Virus record (IMG/VR): IMGVR_UViG_3300008954_000002
Span: 1-64,000 of that record
Reading direction: 5' to 3' (one strand)
Length of the DNA stretch: 64,000 nt
From: a virus
A program made the position numbers and the translations under genes. Below, piece by piece: positions 7,666 through 16,138 of the stretch; position 1 is the stretch's first letter; the number at the start of each line of letters is the position of its first letter. The notes below the pieces were generated by a model, which was not told the DNA's origin, made no database searches, and saw only the letters and a list, made by a program, of their open reading frames with translations.

Positions 7666-7848
7666 ATGAATGAGCTACCAAAGTGGATGGATCCTGATTA
7701 TGAACCGTTGGATGACCCAGCAGTTCGTGGATTTGATGGATTCTTCGATCCACCAGTATATGCTATAGGCAGGATACTGTTGATAACCGTAAGTGTAGGA
7801 GCAGCTATGACTGTTACCACACTCCTTGCACAACTCCTACCAGGATAA
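7666..7848 (+). CDS. Small single-pass membrane protein
   Basis: 60 residues from ATG 7666 (AAGGAAACAAT upstream). An acidic, Pro-rich N-terminal half (WMDPDYEPLDDPAVRGFDGFFDPP) is followed by one membrane helix (residues about 33-57). Function unknown; the shape suits a small phage inner-membrane protein. Confidence 0.6.
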   Translation: MNELPKWMDPDYEPLDDPAVRGFDGFFDPPVYAIGRILLITVSVGAAMTVTTLLAQLLPG

Positions 7849-7852
7849 GATA

Positions 7853-7939
7853 ATGGGACTCTTCCATGGAATGCCACCAATACTCTTCCTTCTGTTTTGT
7901 ATTGGATATGTATACTTCAACTCAAATACCGGGGAATAG
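7853..7939 (+). CDS. 28-residue hydrophobic peptide ORF
   Basis: ATG 7853 lies four bases after the previous stop with AGGA eight bases upstream. The product is one hydrophobic stretch (PPILFLLFCIGYVYF) and a short polar tail. Tight spacing with the upstream membrane protein supports expression, but the length makes it uncertain. Confidence 0.4.
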   Translation: MGLFHGMPPILFLLFCIGYVYFNSNTGE

Positions 7940-9050
7940 CCCAAGCATTCTGCTAGCACAAACAAGTGGGCTTACGCCCACTAACCGTACAGAGCCTGTT
8001 TCCGGCTCACAAAAGCGGCAATCCCCGGAATGCCAACTCCCTCGGGAGATAGGAAAGCGCCCGATCAGGCCAGTGGTTCGTATCAACGGATCCAGCACCT
8101 GACTTGATGGGTGGAGAGATTAAGGGTAGTAGGATACCTGAATACTCTTCAGTAACATATCCAGTGAGCCTATAACCTACTATAGGAGTGCTAAAGATAT
8201 GATATAGGTCACAATAGATTCCAACCTGTAAACGGGTAGTCTGACGAAAAAGAACCACGCAACAGGAATCACTTACAATAGACAGAAGCCCCTACGCTCC
8301 GTAACCGCAAGGTGATGAGCGCCTGAAAAGGAATAGACAAAACACTCGTGGGTGTTAGCATCTATATGGTAAGGATACTGGGATGATCACCCCAAGTATT
8401 GCAAGCCAAGATTGTCCTTGTAAGTTACCAACGGCTGGATGAGTTGGGTGTCAAAACCCTAAGCCAGTGGGGAAAACAGTGAAGGGTGTTATCTACCCGT
8501 GGACATACTATGCGAAATATAAGTAGCATAGGACACTGTTAGGAGAGGATACGGTCCTAAAACTCTCCCCTTATTACATTCTCCTACCAAGGGGAAATGA
8601 TTCCTGGATAAGAAACAAAACTATCCCAACTACTTATAGCGAAAGAACATGCACAAAACACACAGTACTTGTAATGCGCAGACAACCTATAGCCTATAGT
8701 TCCTCTGGCCTATATGCTGATTTGTGCAGACAGAATAGGTGAAGTTCCAAAACCAGAAAGTAGATCATGGTCCCAGTTCATAGTTGTCCTAGACAAGCTT
8801 GGTGGCCAACCTCAATGACCTTCAAGAGATTAACTAAAGGCTCGCCACGCCAGGTAAGGCATGAACCCTGGCTCACTTACATCATGGACTCCTACGTGAT
8901 GTTAGAGGAAAAGGAACTCATTAGTCTCACACCAAATGAGTAACCCACCTCGTAGACACCAACTCCTCCTTGGTTGGTTGTTGTAAGGGTAGTACCACAT
9001 GGCTACCCTGGGACCACACTGCAAACAGCGGCGGTGTGGTCCCCCTTTTT
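7940..9050 (+). ncRNA. Long structured gene-free region C (candidate large noncoding RNA) ending in a strong terminator
   Basis: About 1.1 kb with no credible gene on either strand. It begins with a series of short GC hairpins: AGTGGGC-TTAC-GCCCACT (7965-7982), GAGCC/GGCTC (7992-8008) and CTCC-CTCG-GGAG (8037-8048). The 3' end has GGGTAG/CTACCC (8987-9009) directly followed by a perfect terminator. Purine-rich single-stranded linkers and regular stems are what a large folded RNA looks like. Family not recognised; GOLLD, ROOL and OLE-type RNAs should be compared. Confidence 0.5.
9010..9050 (+). terminator. Intrinsic terminator at the end of noncoding region C
   Basis: Perfect 10-bp stem GGGACCACAC (9010-9019) with GTGTGGTCCC (9034-9043), then CCTTTTT. 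It marks the 3' end of a transcript that carries no gene in its last kilobase, directly followed by TATAAATAAATAA. Confidence 0.9.
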
Positions 9051-9199
9051 ATAAATAAATAAGCTTACCTTACGGTAAGCACCGCACAGGGTGCAAACAA
9101 CCCCCAAAGACAGCCAATAAGTCTGTCAGGATGGCCTCACGGCCATCTCTCCCACAGGTATGGTACTCCTGCCATCCCTAACAATACACGGAGGTATCA

Positions 9200-9466
9200 G
9201 TGGCTGATACAACCAATGAAACTCGAAAGCTCCCCTGGTGGGGTAAGCTTCTCATCGGACTGGTAGGTACTAGTGCTATTATCAAGTACACTCCCGTCTT
9301 GGAATTGCTCACGATGTTTTTCTACATTGTGATGGTTCCGTTCATGCTGCTCGCAAGTGTTGGGATCCTGTCCCAAGGCTTGATCGAGGGAGCCCTCAAT
9401 GGCTTCTCTCAAAGCATGGAAGCAATCAAAGAGCGTGCTGCTAATAAAGTAGCTGCCGCATCCTAA
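9200..9466 (+). CDS. Small two-segment membrane protein
   Basis: 88 residues with a GTG start at 9200, placed by GGAGG (9190-9194). Residues 13-60 contain two adjacent hydrophobic stretches (LLIGLVGTSAIIKYTPVLELL and MFFYIVMVPFMLLASVGIL), then an amphipathic tail. Topology resembles a small holin or membrane-fusion-type protein but there is no family evidence. The next gene starts 32 bases later. Confidence 0.65.
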   Translation: MADTTNETRKLPWWGKLLIGLVGTSAIIKYTPVLELLTMFFYIVMVPFMLLASVGILSQGLIEGALNGFSQSMEAIKERAANKVAAAS

Positions 9467-9498
9467 ACAACAATCCTATTGACAATAAGGAGTCAATA

Positions 9499-9942
9499 AT
9501 GGACATCAATGTAGAAACAGTGCAGAGCGTTCTTGGCGATGGCGTATTCGACGTCAGAGAAATCCGAGGTAACGTTCAGGTTACCTTCAAGGACCTGGCG
9601 GGAATTACCCGTAGGTCTGGAGGACGAGGCAAGGATGACCTGAAGGTTGTTCAGGGACTCGCAGCTGCTCACCAAGCTCTGACTGAAGCAGGATATAGCG
9701 CAGACTCTGTGCATGTGTCTCTGTCTCACCAGAACCGTGAGAAGAACGGCTGGGTTGCTTTCCCTTGTGTTTGGGTCAACCAACCACGAGCACAAGAGCA
9801 AGAGATCACTAAATTGCGTGCTGAGATCGCAGATCTTACCGCAAGCTTCAAGGCGGCAGTCGCTGCACAAGCTGCAGGGACTACTGCACCTGCACCAGCT
9901 CCCCAGGAGGCTACTGAAGCCGAACCTGAGAACCCTCTCTAA
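9499..9942 (+). CDS. Hypothetical protein with Ala/Pro-rich tail
   Basis: 147 residues, ATG 9499 after AAGGAG. The first ~95 residues look like a compact alpha/beta domain (VTFKDLAG.., LAAAHQALTEAGYSADSVHVSLSH). A short coiled coil (EQEITKLRAEIADLTASFKAAVAAQ) and a flexible APAPAPQEATEAEPENP tail follow. Good codon choice and a strong terminator suggest high expression. Function unknown. Confidence 0.7.
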   Translation: MDINVETVQSVLGDGVFDVREIRGNVQVTFKDLAGITRRSGGRGKDDLKVVQGLAAAHQALTEAGYSADSVHVSLSHQNREKNGWVAFPCVWVNQPRAQEQEITKLRAEIADLTASFKAAVAAQAAGTTAPAPAPQEATEAEPENPL

Positions 9943-9958
9943 GAGAGAATCCAATATA

Positions 9959-9991
9959 GGGACACTATCGTAATGGTAGTGTCCCTTTTTT
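9959..9991 (+). terminator. Intrinsic terminator
   Basis: Perfect 9-bp stem GGGACACTA (9959-9967) with TAGTGTCCC (9977-9985), followed by TTTTTT. Confidence 0.9.
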
Positions 9992-10054
9992 ATTTGATAA
10001 AAGAATAAGAGCATAAAACAAATAAACCAGTACCAAGAACGACAGGAAATCTCT

Positions 10055-10116
10055 CCCCCCGACAGGGGGGTATAGTCCTACAAGAAGGACTTGAAACACA
10101 ATCCCCCGACAGGGGG
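10055..10116 (+). repeat. Two CCCCCGACAGGGGG hairpins
   Basis: CCCCCC-GACA-GGGGGG-type hairpin at 10055-10070 and CCCCC-GACA-GGGGG at 10103-10116, both followed by TATA. A third copy with extended stem lies at 14518-14537 (AAGCCCCC-GACA-GGGGGCTT). The identical GACA loop in all three suggests a defined element rather than chance. Confidence 0.7.
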
Positions 10117-10158
10117 TATACCTTAACTAAAAAACCACTAATCACATTAGAGAAAACA

Positions 10159-10347
10159 ATGGGAAGATTTAGAAGAGGAAGAGCAGCAAAGGCTGATCGT
10201 AAAGAAAGAGTTGCAGTGTTAGCTGAAGAGTATGCAAAGCGTACTCCAAAGCAACAAGTAGCTCTCCTGGATCAAAGGCTTGGGAAGGGAGCAGGGGCCG
10301 TGAAGGAACGTGCTCAACTTCAAAAGAGAATGGGTTCTATTACTTAA
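10159..10347 (+). CDS. Small highly basic protein
   Basis: 62 residues from ATG 10159. Arg/Lys-rich throughout (MGRFRRGRAAKADRKERVAVLAEEYAKRTPKQQVALLDQRLGKG), predicted helical. It has no clear Shine-Dalgarno site but codons look real. Could bind nucleic acid; the same composition is frequent in small phage proteins of unknown function. Confidence 0.5.
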   Translation: MGRFRRGRAAKADRKERVAVLAEEYAKRTPKQQVALLDQRLGKGAGAVKERAQLQKRMGSIT

Positions 10348-10713
10348 ATAAGAACAACCCCTCATGTATCACATTAAGGGTTGAGTTCTAAACGCTTAGA
10401 AACATTAAACTAAGTACTGTTGTAATCAAATATTAATACCACTGTAATGATACTGTAATGGTTTCTTAATAAAACTACTATGTTTTGGTGAATTCAAAAT
10501 TGAGTTTTTGGGTACTTTTAGGTGTTTTTAAGGAAAATCACTACAAAAGCCCGCTAACTATCTGTAATTGATGGAGAAACTCTAATTAGCTTGTTGGTAA
10601 GAAACCAACCATTATCTTGTAAGTATATGTTATTGCTAGAGAATATAGAATCTACTAGATAACACTTATAAGTTCTTATTTAAGACAAACTAATCTTTCT
10701 TATTAGAAACGGC

Positions 10714-10743
10714 TTGACAGAAAAGTATTATCAGTCTTATAAT
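10714..10743 (+). promoter_or_regulatory. Near-consensus sigma70 promoter
   Basis: TTGACA (10714-10719), an 18-base spacer and TATAAT (10738-10743), both hexamers perfect. Expected start of transcription is near 10750, inside the 26-bp perfect palindrome 10747-10772. No gene follows for more than 1.3 kb, so the product is likely an untranslated RNA, read by the host polymerase. Confidence 0.8.
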
Positions 10744-10746
10744 AGC

Positions 10747-10772
10747 TTTTAGATGATTTAAATCATCTAAAA
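10747..10772. promoter_or_regulatory. 26-bp perfect palindrome over the expected transcription start
   Basis: TTTTAGATGATTT and AAATCATCTAAAA form an uninterrupted palindrome four bases after the -10 box. As DNA it could be an operator for a dimeric repressor; as RNA it would give a 5' terminal hairpin that protects the transcript. Confidence 0.6.
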
Positions 10773-12007
10773 GGAAGAATCACCCTTTAACTGCAGGAAT
10801 CAAGGGTTCATTCTATTGACTTATATAGAAGTAGTTGTTCAGAGACTAACTCCGACTACTCTTAGAGAGAATAAGTACTAACAGAAGTGTTTGTATAGGG
10901 TGGAAAGTGCTCTTACGTGCAGGAATGGCTGGTTTTGTATAAAAACAAAGCCTATAGAAGAGAACTTAGTCTTAAGTACGCGGGCCAACCCCTTCATACT
11001 TGCAGGAAAGAGTGTTTATAGCGTGATTTGCGCGGCTAAATAGACACCCCAAACCAAAACCCCTTTGTACTGGCTAGAATCAAAGGTCACAATTGAAAAC
11101 GAAAGAGTATCCCTTATAGGGGAATCGATTGTTACGTGCGTGCCGTGGGGGGCGCGGGAATATTACAACACCCCTAAAAGACCCAATAGTGTCTTCCCAA
11201 AACACCTATTTCCCCAAAAAGAGCAAATATACCAAAAACACCTAATACATGAACTAATAACGTATTAATACATGTAATAGTTGTAATAAGTAAGGTAAAA
11301 GGTGGGTGTACTGCTCTGAATGGGTAGAAAGATATATAAAAAGGGTGTGTGGGGGAGTACGTGGAGTACAGGGACCTTACGTGGACCCTGTAAGAAGTGC
11401 CTAAGTGTACGCAGCACCCTATAAGACCCTAGAGACACCTAGGAGAGTACTTAGAGTAATACTCTACTTAGACTTTATAAGTAAATAGATCTTATATCCT
11501 TTACAAAGAAGAAAGAATGGGCCGGTGGTTTTTGCTACCTAACTTAGTCTACAAACACCACTTACACGCTAAACAGGCAGATAATGCGGCCTTACAGCCG
11601 CATACCAAATGGTATGCATTCGCTACCACCTGAGGCAATCATAAGCCTCAATAACTAAACCTCAGCTTCCAGAGCGAGTAATTATGGTACTGGAAATGTT
11701 AATTAACTATGACGGGACTATCTTTAGCGGGAAATCTCGTTAACGTAGGGGAACAAAAGTTAGAACAAAATCCTTTACATATTATAGTTATACTTTTAAT
11801 AAGAAAGAATGGCGTTGATCAAATGTATATTTAAGTGATTTCAATACTTTGAGAGTATAAAAAGATCAGCCGCCGGGAATTCGAGTACTAAAATAATCTT
11901 AATGATCTTACAGAAAAGAATAACTATATCAACTACTTACACGTAATGTGAAGTAAATATATTTAGCATAGAAAGAGTACTGGGTGGGCCCCGATAGGGG
12001 CTCATCC
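10748..12007 (+). ncRNA. Promoter-driven structured gene-free region D (candidate large noncoding RNA)
   Basis: About 1.26 kb without a credible gene (the 67-codon frame at 11065 has no ribosome binding site). It carries three copies of TGCAGGAA (near 10794, 10917 and 11001), hairpins such as ATGCGGC-CTTACA-GCCGCAT near 11582, a long-range pairing GGCG..TGATC (11812) with GATCA..CGCC (11865), two copies of AAGAAAGAATGG (near 11508 and 11800), and an 11-bp closing stem 11982-11992/11997-12007 with a GATA loop. The promoter at 10714 points into it. Whether it is one RNA or several cannot be told. Confidence 0.55.
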
Positions 12008-12109
12008 TACCTCTTGTTGCTAGATCACACGCAACCTCTAACTCGTAGCTATCTGTATAAAACACGTACTTTTATAGTAAATAAGCTAAGTAAACAACAG
12101 AGATAAACT

Positions 12110-12499
12110 ATGAACACTCAACCATCACAAGAACTTCTTCCTTGGAACAAATATATATTTGAGCTAGCTAAGAGTGCTCCAACACTTGCAGGCCTAGTAA
12201 CAGTATTGAATGCATATACTTTACTAAGAGAAGCATGTGCTACTGTAGGTCAGCTACGCAATTGGCGACCTATATTCGTAGAATTCCTAGGTAGACTTTC
12301 TGAGTTGTCTGAACTACAACAAGAAGAATTTATTGCACAATGGGAAACCTACCATACAAATCTTGAACTAACCGACTCAGGATATTGGTATCAGTTACTA
12401 CAAGCTATCATAAAAATAAAACCACTAGGACATCCTCACTGGGCAAATCATTATGTCATGAGAGACGTAGTGTGGAATGCAATACGTAAACTTGAATAA
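12110..12499 (+). CDS. Hypothetical protein
   Basis: 129 residues, first gene of a long AT-rich + strand block; ATG 12110 with AGAG upstream. Trp- and Leu-rich, predicted all-helical (AKSAPTLAGLVTVLNAYTLLREACATVGQLRNW). No motif recognised. 12 bases separate it from the next gene. Confidence 0.6.
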   Translation: MNTQPSQELLPWNKYIFELAKSAPTLAGLVTVLNAYTLLREACATVGQLRNWRPIFVEFLGRLSELSELQQEEFIAQWETYHTNLELTDSGYWYQLLQAIIKIKPLGHPHWANHYVMRDVVWNAIRKLE

Positions 12500-12511
12500 G
12501 GAAAAGTACCA

Positions 12512-12841
12512 ATGATTATATATAATAGTGATATATGCGATAGCAACAACAAACCAACAATAACTGCTCTTCAAGCAGGAGACATACTAGTATATAGTAT
12601 AGAGGAAACAATAGCAGTAGCTCGGGACGGAGAAACCTTATATTGGGAAGGTGGAGCATCAAAAAAACTCCTACCTAGCCCCACAGGCAGGAATATACTT
12701 CTAGTTAGTATTATTGCAGACATTGTAGGATTAGTAGCAGTATCTATTTCTGATACACAAAGTGGATCTTGGAGATTTCTTCTGAAAGAGAGTACCTCTG
12801 AAACTACCCATCTTAAAAACTTTAGAGATAGAAATAAATAG
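12512..12841 (+). CDS. Hypothetical protein, beta-rich
   Basis: 109 residues. Alternating hydrophobic residues (ITALQAGDILVYSIEETIAVARDGETLYWEGG) suggest a small beta barrel. A hydrophobic patch (NILLVSIIADIVGLVAVSI) is probably core rather than membrane. Function unknown. Confidence 0.6.
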   Translation: MIIYNSDICDSNNKPTITALQAGDILVYSIEETIAVARDGETLYWEGGASKKLLPSPTGRNILLVSIIADIVGLVAVSISDTQSGSWRFLLKESTSETTHLKNFRDRNK

Positions 12842-12875
12842 AGACTTATTCATACAATTTGATAGCATAACTACT

Positions 12876-13214
12876 ATGCAATTACTTATTGGAATAGGTC
12901 TCTATTGTTTACTACATATATTGATATGGTTTAGTTGTAATACTCAGTTTATGACAAGTAAATGGGCGGATAGCTCGCTGATAATCGCACTATTACTTTC
13001 TATACCAATAACTCTTACTGGATATTACGCAGCTAAACTAACCTATCAATCAGTAGGTAGCGCCTGGAATATAAGATTCATAGCTTTTGGACTATCATAC
13101 CTAGTTTTCCCCATACTTACCTATTGGTTATTAAATGAGAGTATGTTCACACCTAAAACAGTAGTGTGTATCATGCTCTCTTTTTTAATCTTATGGATAC
13201 AACTTTACTTCTAA
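12876..13214 (+). CDS. Small polytopic membrane protein
   Basis: 112 residues with four hydrophobic segments (about 2-19, 30-50, 63-83, 92-111) and almost no soluble loops. Within the small-gene operon 12110-14349. Function unknown. Confidence 0.6.
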   Translation: MQLLIGIGLYCLLHILIWFSCNTQFMTSKWADSSLIIALLLSIPITLTGYYAAKLTYQSVGSAWNIRFIAFGLSYLVFPILTYWLLNESMFTPKTVVCIMLSFLILWIQLYF

Positions 13215-13227
13215 CAAAACATAAATA

Positions 13228-13662
13228 ATGAAACTAAGAGAACTAATAGCCGATCTCGTTCACCAAACTTGGTCAGAATGGTGGGAATACCAAAGCTCAT
13301 GTTCAACCAGAAGCATGGACTTTAAAGGACAACAAGTTGAAAATGGAACAACCTTCCTAACTATTCCACCAACAAAAGTAAGACGCTGGGATCGCCAAGC
13401 CAATACACCTTATAAAGAGCTGACACCTGAAGAACAAAAATCTGATCTAGAGATTGCTGATCGCTATATTGAACTAATGTATAAAAAAATACAACGACTT
13501 CAGTACATAGAAGAAGCAGCTTTAGGTCTTTGTGAAGTTGGTTTTTCATCACCATCTACCATAGAACATGATCCTGAAATTAGCTGCACCCATGACGAAT
13601 GGAGAGCAGCAGCAGGTCACTTTGTACGTATGGTTAATCCACCTAAAAGAGATGAAGAATGA
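13228..13662 (+). CDS. Conserved phage protein of unknown function
   Basis: 144 residues. The arrangement WSEWWEYQ near the N-terminus, then FLTIPPTKVRRWDRQANTPYKELTPEEQKSDLEIADRYIEL, is a pattern I know from many phage genomes (W-x2-W...R-W-x-R-Q-x-N-T-x-Y-x-x-L...E-x-x-SD...AD) in proteins of unknown role that resemble RyR-repeat domains. The C-terminal half is helical. The stop overlaps the next start (ATGA). Confidence 0.7.
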   Translation: MKLRELIADLVHQTWSEWWEYQSSCSTRSMDFKGQQVENGTTFLTIPPTKVRRWDRQANTPYKELTPEEQKSDLEIADRYIELMYKKIQRLQYIEEAALGLCEVGFSSPSTIEHDPEISCTHDEWRAAAGHFVRMVNPPKRDEE

Positions 13663-13808
13663 CTCCCAGCTTAATGATCCTCTTAGGCGGTATAGACACC
13701 TATAGTATCATATCGGCTCATTTACACAACCTAAAAAAAGCCCATCCTAACCTATCTATATATGAGTACTATAAATGTAGCTGGTATGTAGTTGAAAAGG
13801 AAAAATGA
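13659..13808 (+). CDS. Hypothetical 49-residue protein
   Basis: Starts inside the stop of the previous gene (ATGA at 13659) and its own TGA overlaps the ATG of the next gene (13805), so translational coupling on both sides supports it. The protein is MTPSLMILLGGID... with a Tyr/Trp-rich end. Function unknown. Confidence 0.55.
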   Translation: MTPSLMILLGGIDTYSIISAHLHNLKKAHPNLSIYEYYKCSWYVVEKEK

Positions 13809-13993
13809 TTAGCATAGCTTATAAATATTACTTACTGGAAATAGTGTTCCTTAAAACACAGAAAGCTGTTCTTGCCAGCACAGCTAAGGATCCTCTTATA
13901 TTAGATCTAATAGCAGAAAAACTAGATATACTCTGGCAACAAATGACACCTAATCAAAGAGAAAAAGCACGTCGACGACATCTAAAGAAATAA
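13805..13993 (+). CDS. Small helical protein, paralogue A of a tandem pair
   Basis: 62 residues. Shares with the next gene the layout A-Y-x-Y-x-x-L-E....., a central D..LD.LW.QMT motif and an E..A.. C-terminus (DILWQQMTPNQREKARRR versus TSLWNQMTTSEQEAANQR). The pair looks like a tandem duplication. Function unknown. Confidence 0.6.
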   Translation: MISIAYKYYLLEIVFLKTQKAVLASTAKDPLILDLIAEKLDILWQQMTPNQREKARRRHLKK

Positions 13994-13994
13994 A

Positions 13995-14195
13995 ATGACT
14001 AATGCCGCTTACCGCTACTTAACCTTAGAAAATATCTTAATAGATATGCAAGAGAATATATCTTGTATACAAGACATATCATTAAAACCATATATAGATG
14101 AAATGACATCTTTATGGAATCAAATGACAACTAGTGAACAAGAAGCAGCTAATCAACGAGCAGATCATTACTTGAATAAAAAACAGCATGGATAA
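13995..14195 (+). CDS. Small helical protein, paralogue B of a tandem pair
   Basis: 66 residues, one base after the stop of paralogue A. Shares the LWNQMT....EQEAA core. Overlaps the next gene by eight bases. Function unknown. Confidence 0.6.
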   Translation: MTNAAYRYLTLENILIDMQENISCIQDISLKPYIDEMTSLWNQMTTSEQEAANQRADHYLNKKQHG

Positions 14196-14349
14196 AAAAC
14201 CTAATCTTGATATAAACAAGATCAGAGAACGCTTAACAAAAATGGACATGCTACATATAGTTCCAATCTTCTATACAAGTACAATATTAGAACTTTGTGA
14301 CGAAGTAGACAAATTACGTAAACAAGTAATTGAGCCAATAAATAAATAG
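14188..14349 (+). CDS. Hypothetical 53-residue protein
   Basis: ATG 14188 lies in the end of paralogue B. Reads MDKKPNLDINKIRERLTKMD.. with a helical second half (TSTILELCDEVDKLRKQVIE). It ends in ..AATAAATAAATAG followed by the TTAC-loop hairpin GCGGCG-CTTACA-CGCCGC. A plausible small phage gene. Confidence 0.5.
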   Translation: MDKKPNLDINKIRERLTKMDMLHIVPIFYTSTILELCDEVDKLRKQVIEPINK

Positions 14350-14517
14350 CGGCGCTTACACGCCGCATCCTCATAGCATTTAGCTTTAATAACTTTGAAA
14401 AACAACTATTTCCATTTTGGAAATAACTCAATTCTGACTAAAAAAGAAGGAAAAGAGATAAAAATCCATCACAATTGTAGGATTTGTACTTTAGGTATTA
14501 TTTCTAAACCTAACAAA

Positions 14518-14537
14518 AAGCCCCCGACAGGGGGCTT
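14518..14537 (+). repeat. AAGCCCCC-GACA-GGGGGCTT hairpin
   Basis: Third copy of the CCCCC-GACA-GGGGG element seen twice near 10.1 kb, here with an 8-bp perfect stem. It lies in the leader of the next gene, 41 bases before its ATG. Confidence 0.7.
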
Positions 14538-14578
14538 ACCCTCCTTACAACTAGTAACAAAAGGAAGCAGAAGTACTA

Positions 14579-15418
14579 ATGCTAAGAGAACCTATAGATC
14601 TAACCACTAGCATCAACGAAAGACTGACTAGAACAACTAATGTTTACTTCGTAGAAGCTGAGTTTAATCGCAGATGCTACGGAGGAAACCCACATAACCA
14701 AGAGGTATTTCGTAAACATATTGAAATGTCTCTAAAAAAAGAGGTTAAAGCTTCCTTAGAAAAAGAAGAAGAACCTCTTACAGAAGAAGAACTAGAATCT
14801 ATTATTGAACAACGCATGGAAGAAATGTTTGGTCAGAATACTAATACTTCTTCAGAAGAAGTACCTAAAAAAACACATTCTGGCTTTAAAACTAATAGTA
14901 TAGGTCCTTATATCGAAACAAGACAAATAAAAGCAATGATGAGAAATACAATGTCTCATCTAGGGATTACAGTAGAAAGAAAAGGAACCAAAGCTACTCT
15001 TAAAGGACTGGTCAGACTAATTGCTTGCTTACCACCAGGCACACCACTTGATATTAAAAACTCTGATCAAATCAACTTCTGGAAGTCCAATGAAAATCAT
15101 GAGCTTGAAGTAATATCTAAGCCTGATGGAACACATCAGATGGTAGTACATGCAAACACACCACGAGGTGTTGTAACTGCTGTTAAACAACATGATTATG
15201 TAGAAAATGCACGTATCTTCTTCCTAATTGAAGTACCAGCTAATCTTCCATCAAATAGAACTAAAGCTACCCTTCGTGATAAAGAAATAGAAATGATTCT
15301 TGGTCATGCAGGTAGAAGTAGTGGCTTAGGTGCTTGTCACAGTACAGGAGCAGGAAGATTTACAATAGCCTCTCTACAGCGACTTACTGATATACCTTGG
15401 GTACAGAAAGCTAACTAA
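14579..15418 (+). CDS. Conserved hypothetical phage protein (RAMP-like Gly loop)
   Basis: 279 residues, ATG 14579 after AAAGGAAG. An acidic linker (residues about 65-90, many Glu) separates an N-terminal part from a C-terminal domain that ends HAGRSSGLGACHSTGAGRFTI. A Gly-rich GLGA-x-x-S-x-G-x-GRF loop of that kind is typical of RRM/RAMP-fold proteins such as Cas7/Cas6-like families, but no CRISPR genes are near. I name only the resemblance; many phages carry proteins of this build with unknown role. Confidence 0.55.
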   Translation: MLREPIDLTTSINERLTRTTNVYFVEAEFNRRCYGGNPHNQEVFRKHIEMSLKKEVKASLEKEEEPLTEEELESIIEQRMEEMFGQNTNTSSEEVPKKTHSGFKTNSIGPYIETRQIKAMMRNTMSHLGITVERKGTKATLKGLVRLIACLPPGTPLDIKNSDQINFWKSNENHELEVISKPDGTHQMVVHANTPRGVVTAVKQHDYVENARIFFLIEVPANLPSNRTKATLRDKEIEMILGHAGRSSGLGACHSTGAGRFTIASLQRLTDIPWVQKAN

Positions 15419-15469
15419 CAGTTACTTACCGCGCCAATCCTCGTCAAGCCTTTGACTTGGTATGGAAAT

Positions 15470-15539
15470 GGCAGGGGGCTTAGCCCCCTGCCAGCTTATC
15501 CTTGAGCATATAGAACATGGCAAGGCAAGCCTTGCCATG
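15470..15539 (+). terminator. Two strong hairpins after 14579-15418
   Basis: GGCAGGGGGC-TTA-GCCCCCTGCC (15470-15492) and CATGGCAAGG-CAAG-CCTTGCCATG (15516-15539), each a perfect 10-bp stem. No T run follows, so they may stabilise mRNA ends instead of terminating. Confidence 0.55.
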
Positions 15540-15607
15540 AGAGGGTCTATATACTTGCAACATTACCTCTAATAACTATCTAACAAATAGTAAAAAATAA
15601 AAAACAT

Positions 15608-16081
15608 ATGTTAAATGCTCATCTTGAACAATTAAACTATGAAAATGACCCAAGAGTAAAAGCTTCTAATAGTATAAAGCCTTGGATCTTACTAGAAATA
15701 GAGAGATATGCTGGCAATTTTCGCCTAAATGATTCTCTATTAGAATATCTTATTGAAGAAAAAATACCAGTTAGAAAAACAGGTGAATATACTCTTCAAA
15801 TTAGAAGAATTATATGTTCTCTATGCCATGGGTATGGCAAAGTTATTAATCCCTCTATTGATTGTAATGGTCTAACTCAGGAAGATTTTGATCAAGAACC
15901 AGGATTTGAAGATGACTACAACATAGGCATGTATGACATTACCTGTCCTCAATGTAAGGGGAAAAATATAGAAATTATTCCTATATCTCCTCCTAAATTA
16001 AAAGAAGCCATTGCTAGCTGGATACAAGCTGAATACGAATATGAAGCTCAAGCTCGTCAAGAGCGAATAATGGGCTACTAA
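15608..16081 (+). CDS. Zinc-binding phage protein (DnaJ-type Cys motifs)
   Basis: 157 residues. CSLCHGYG (near residue 70) and CPQCKGKN (near residue 118) form a pair of CxxCxGxG-type knuckles that would bind one zinc ion. The N-terminal helical part has DSLLEYLIEEKIPVRKTGEYTLQIR. Such single DnaJ-like zinc modules are common in small phage proteins, probably for RNA or protein contacts. Function otherwise unknown. Confidence 0.65.
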   Translation: MLNAHLEQLNYENDPRVKASNSIKPWILLEIERYAGNFRLNDSLLEYLIEEKIPVRKTGEYTLQIRRIICSLCHGYGKVINPSIDCNGLTQEDFDQEPGFEDDYNIGMYDITCPQCKGKNIEIIPISPPKLKEAIASWIQAEYEYEAQARQERIMGY

Positions 16082-16138
16082 CAGCTATTATATGTAGCCC
16101 GTAGGGATGCCCTACGGACCCCCAGTATAGGAGTTATC

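Noticed and set aside
11065-11268. 67-codon open frame in noncoding region D
   Set aside because: No ribosome binding site and no protein-like pattern; lies inside the promoter-driven structured region.
14579-15418. A CRISPR Cas7-like or RAMP effector
   Set aside because: Only a Gly-rich loop resembles RAMPs; there are no repeats, cas1/cas2 or other cas genes in the window.
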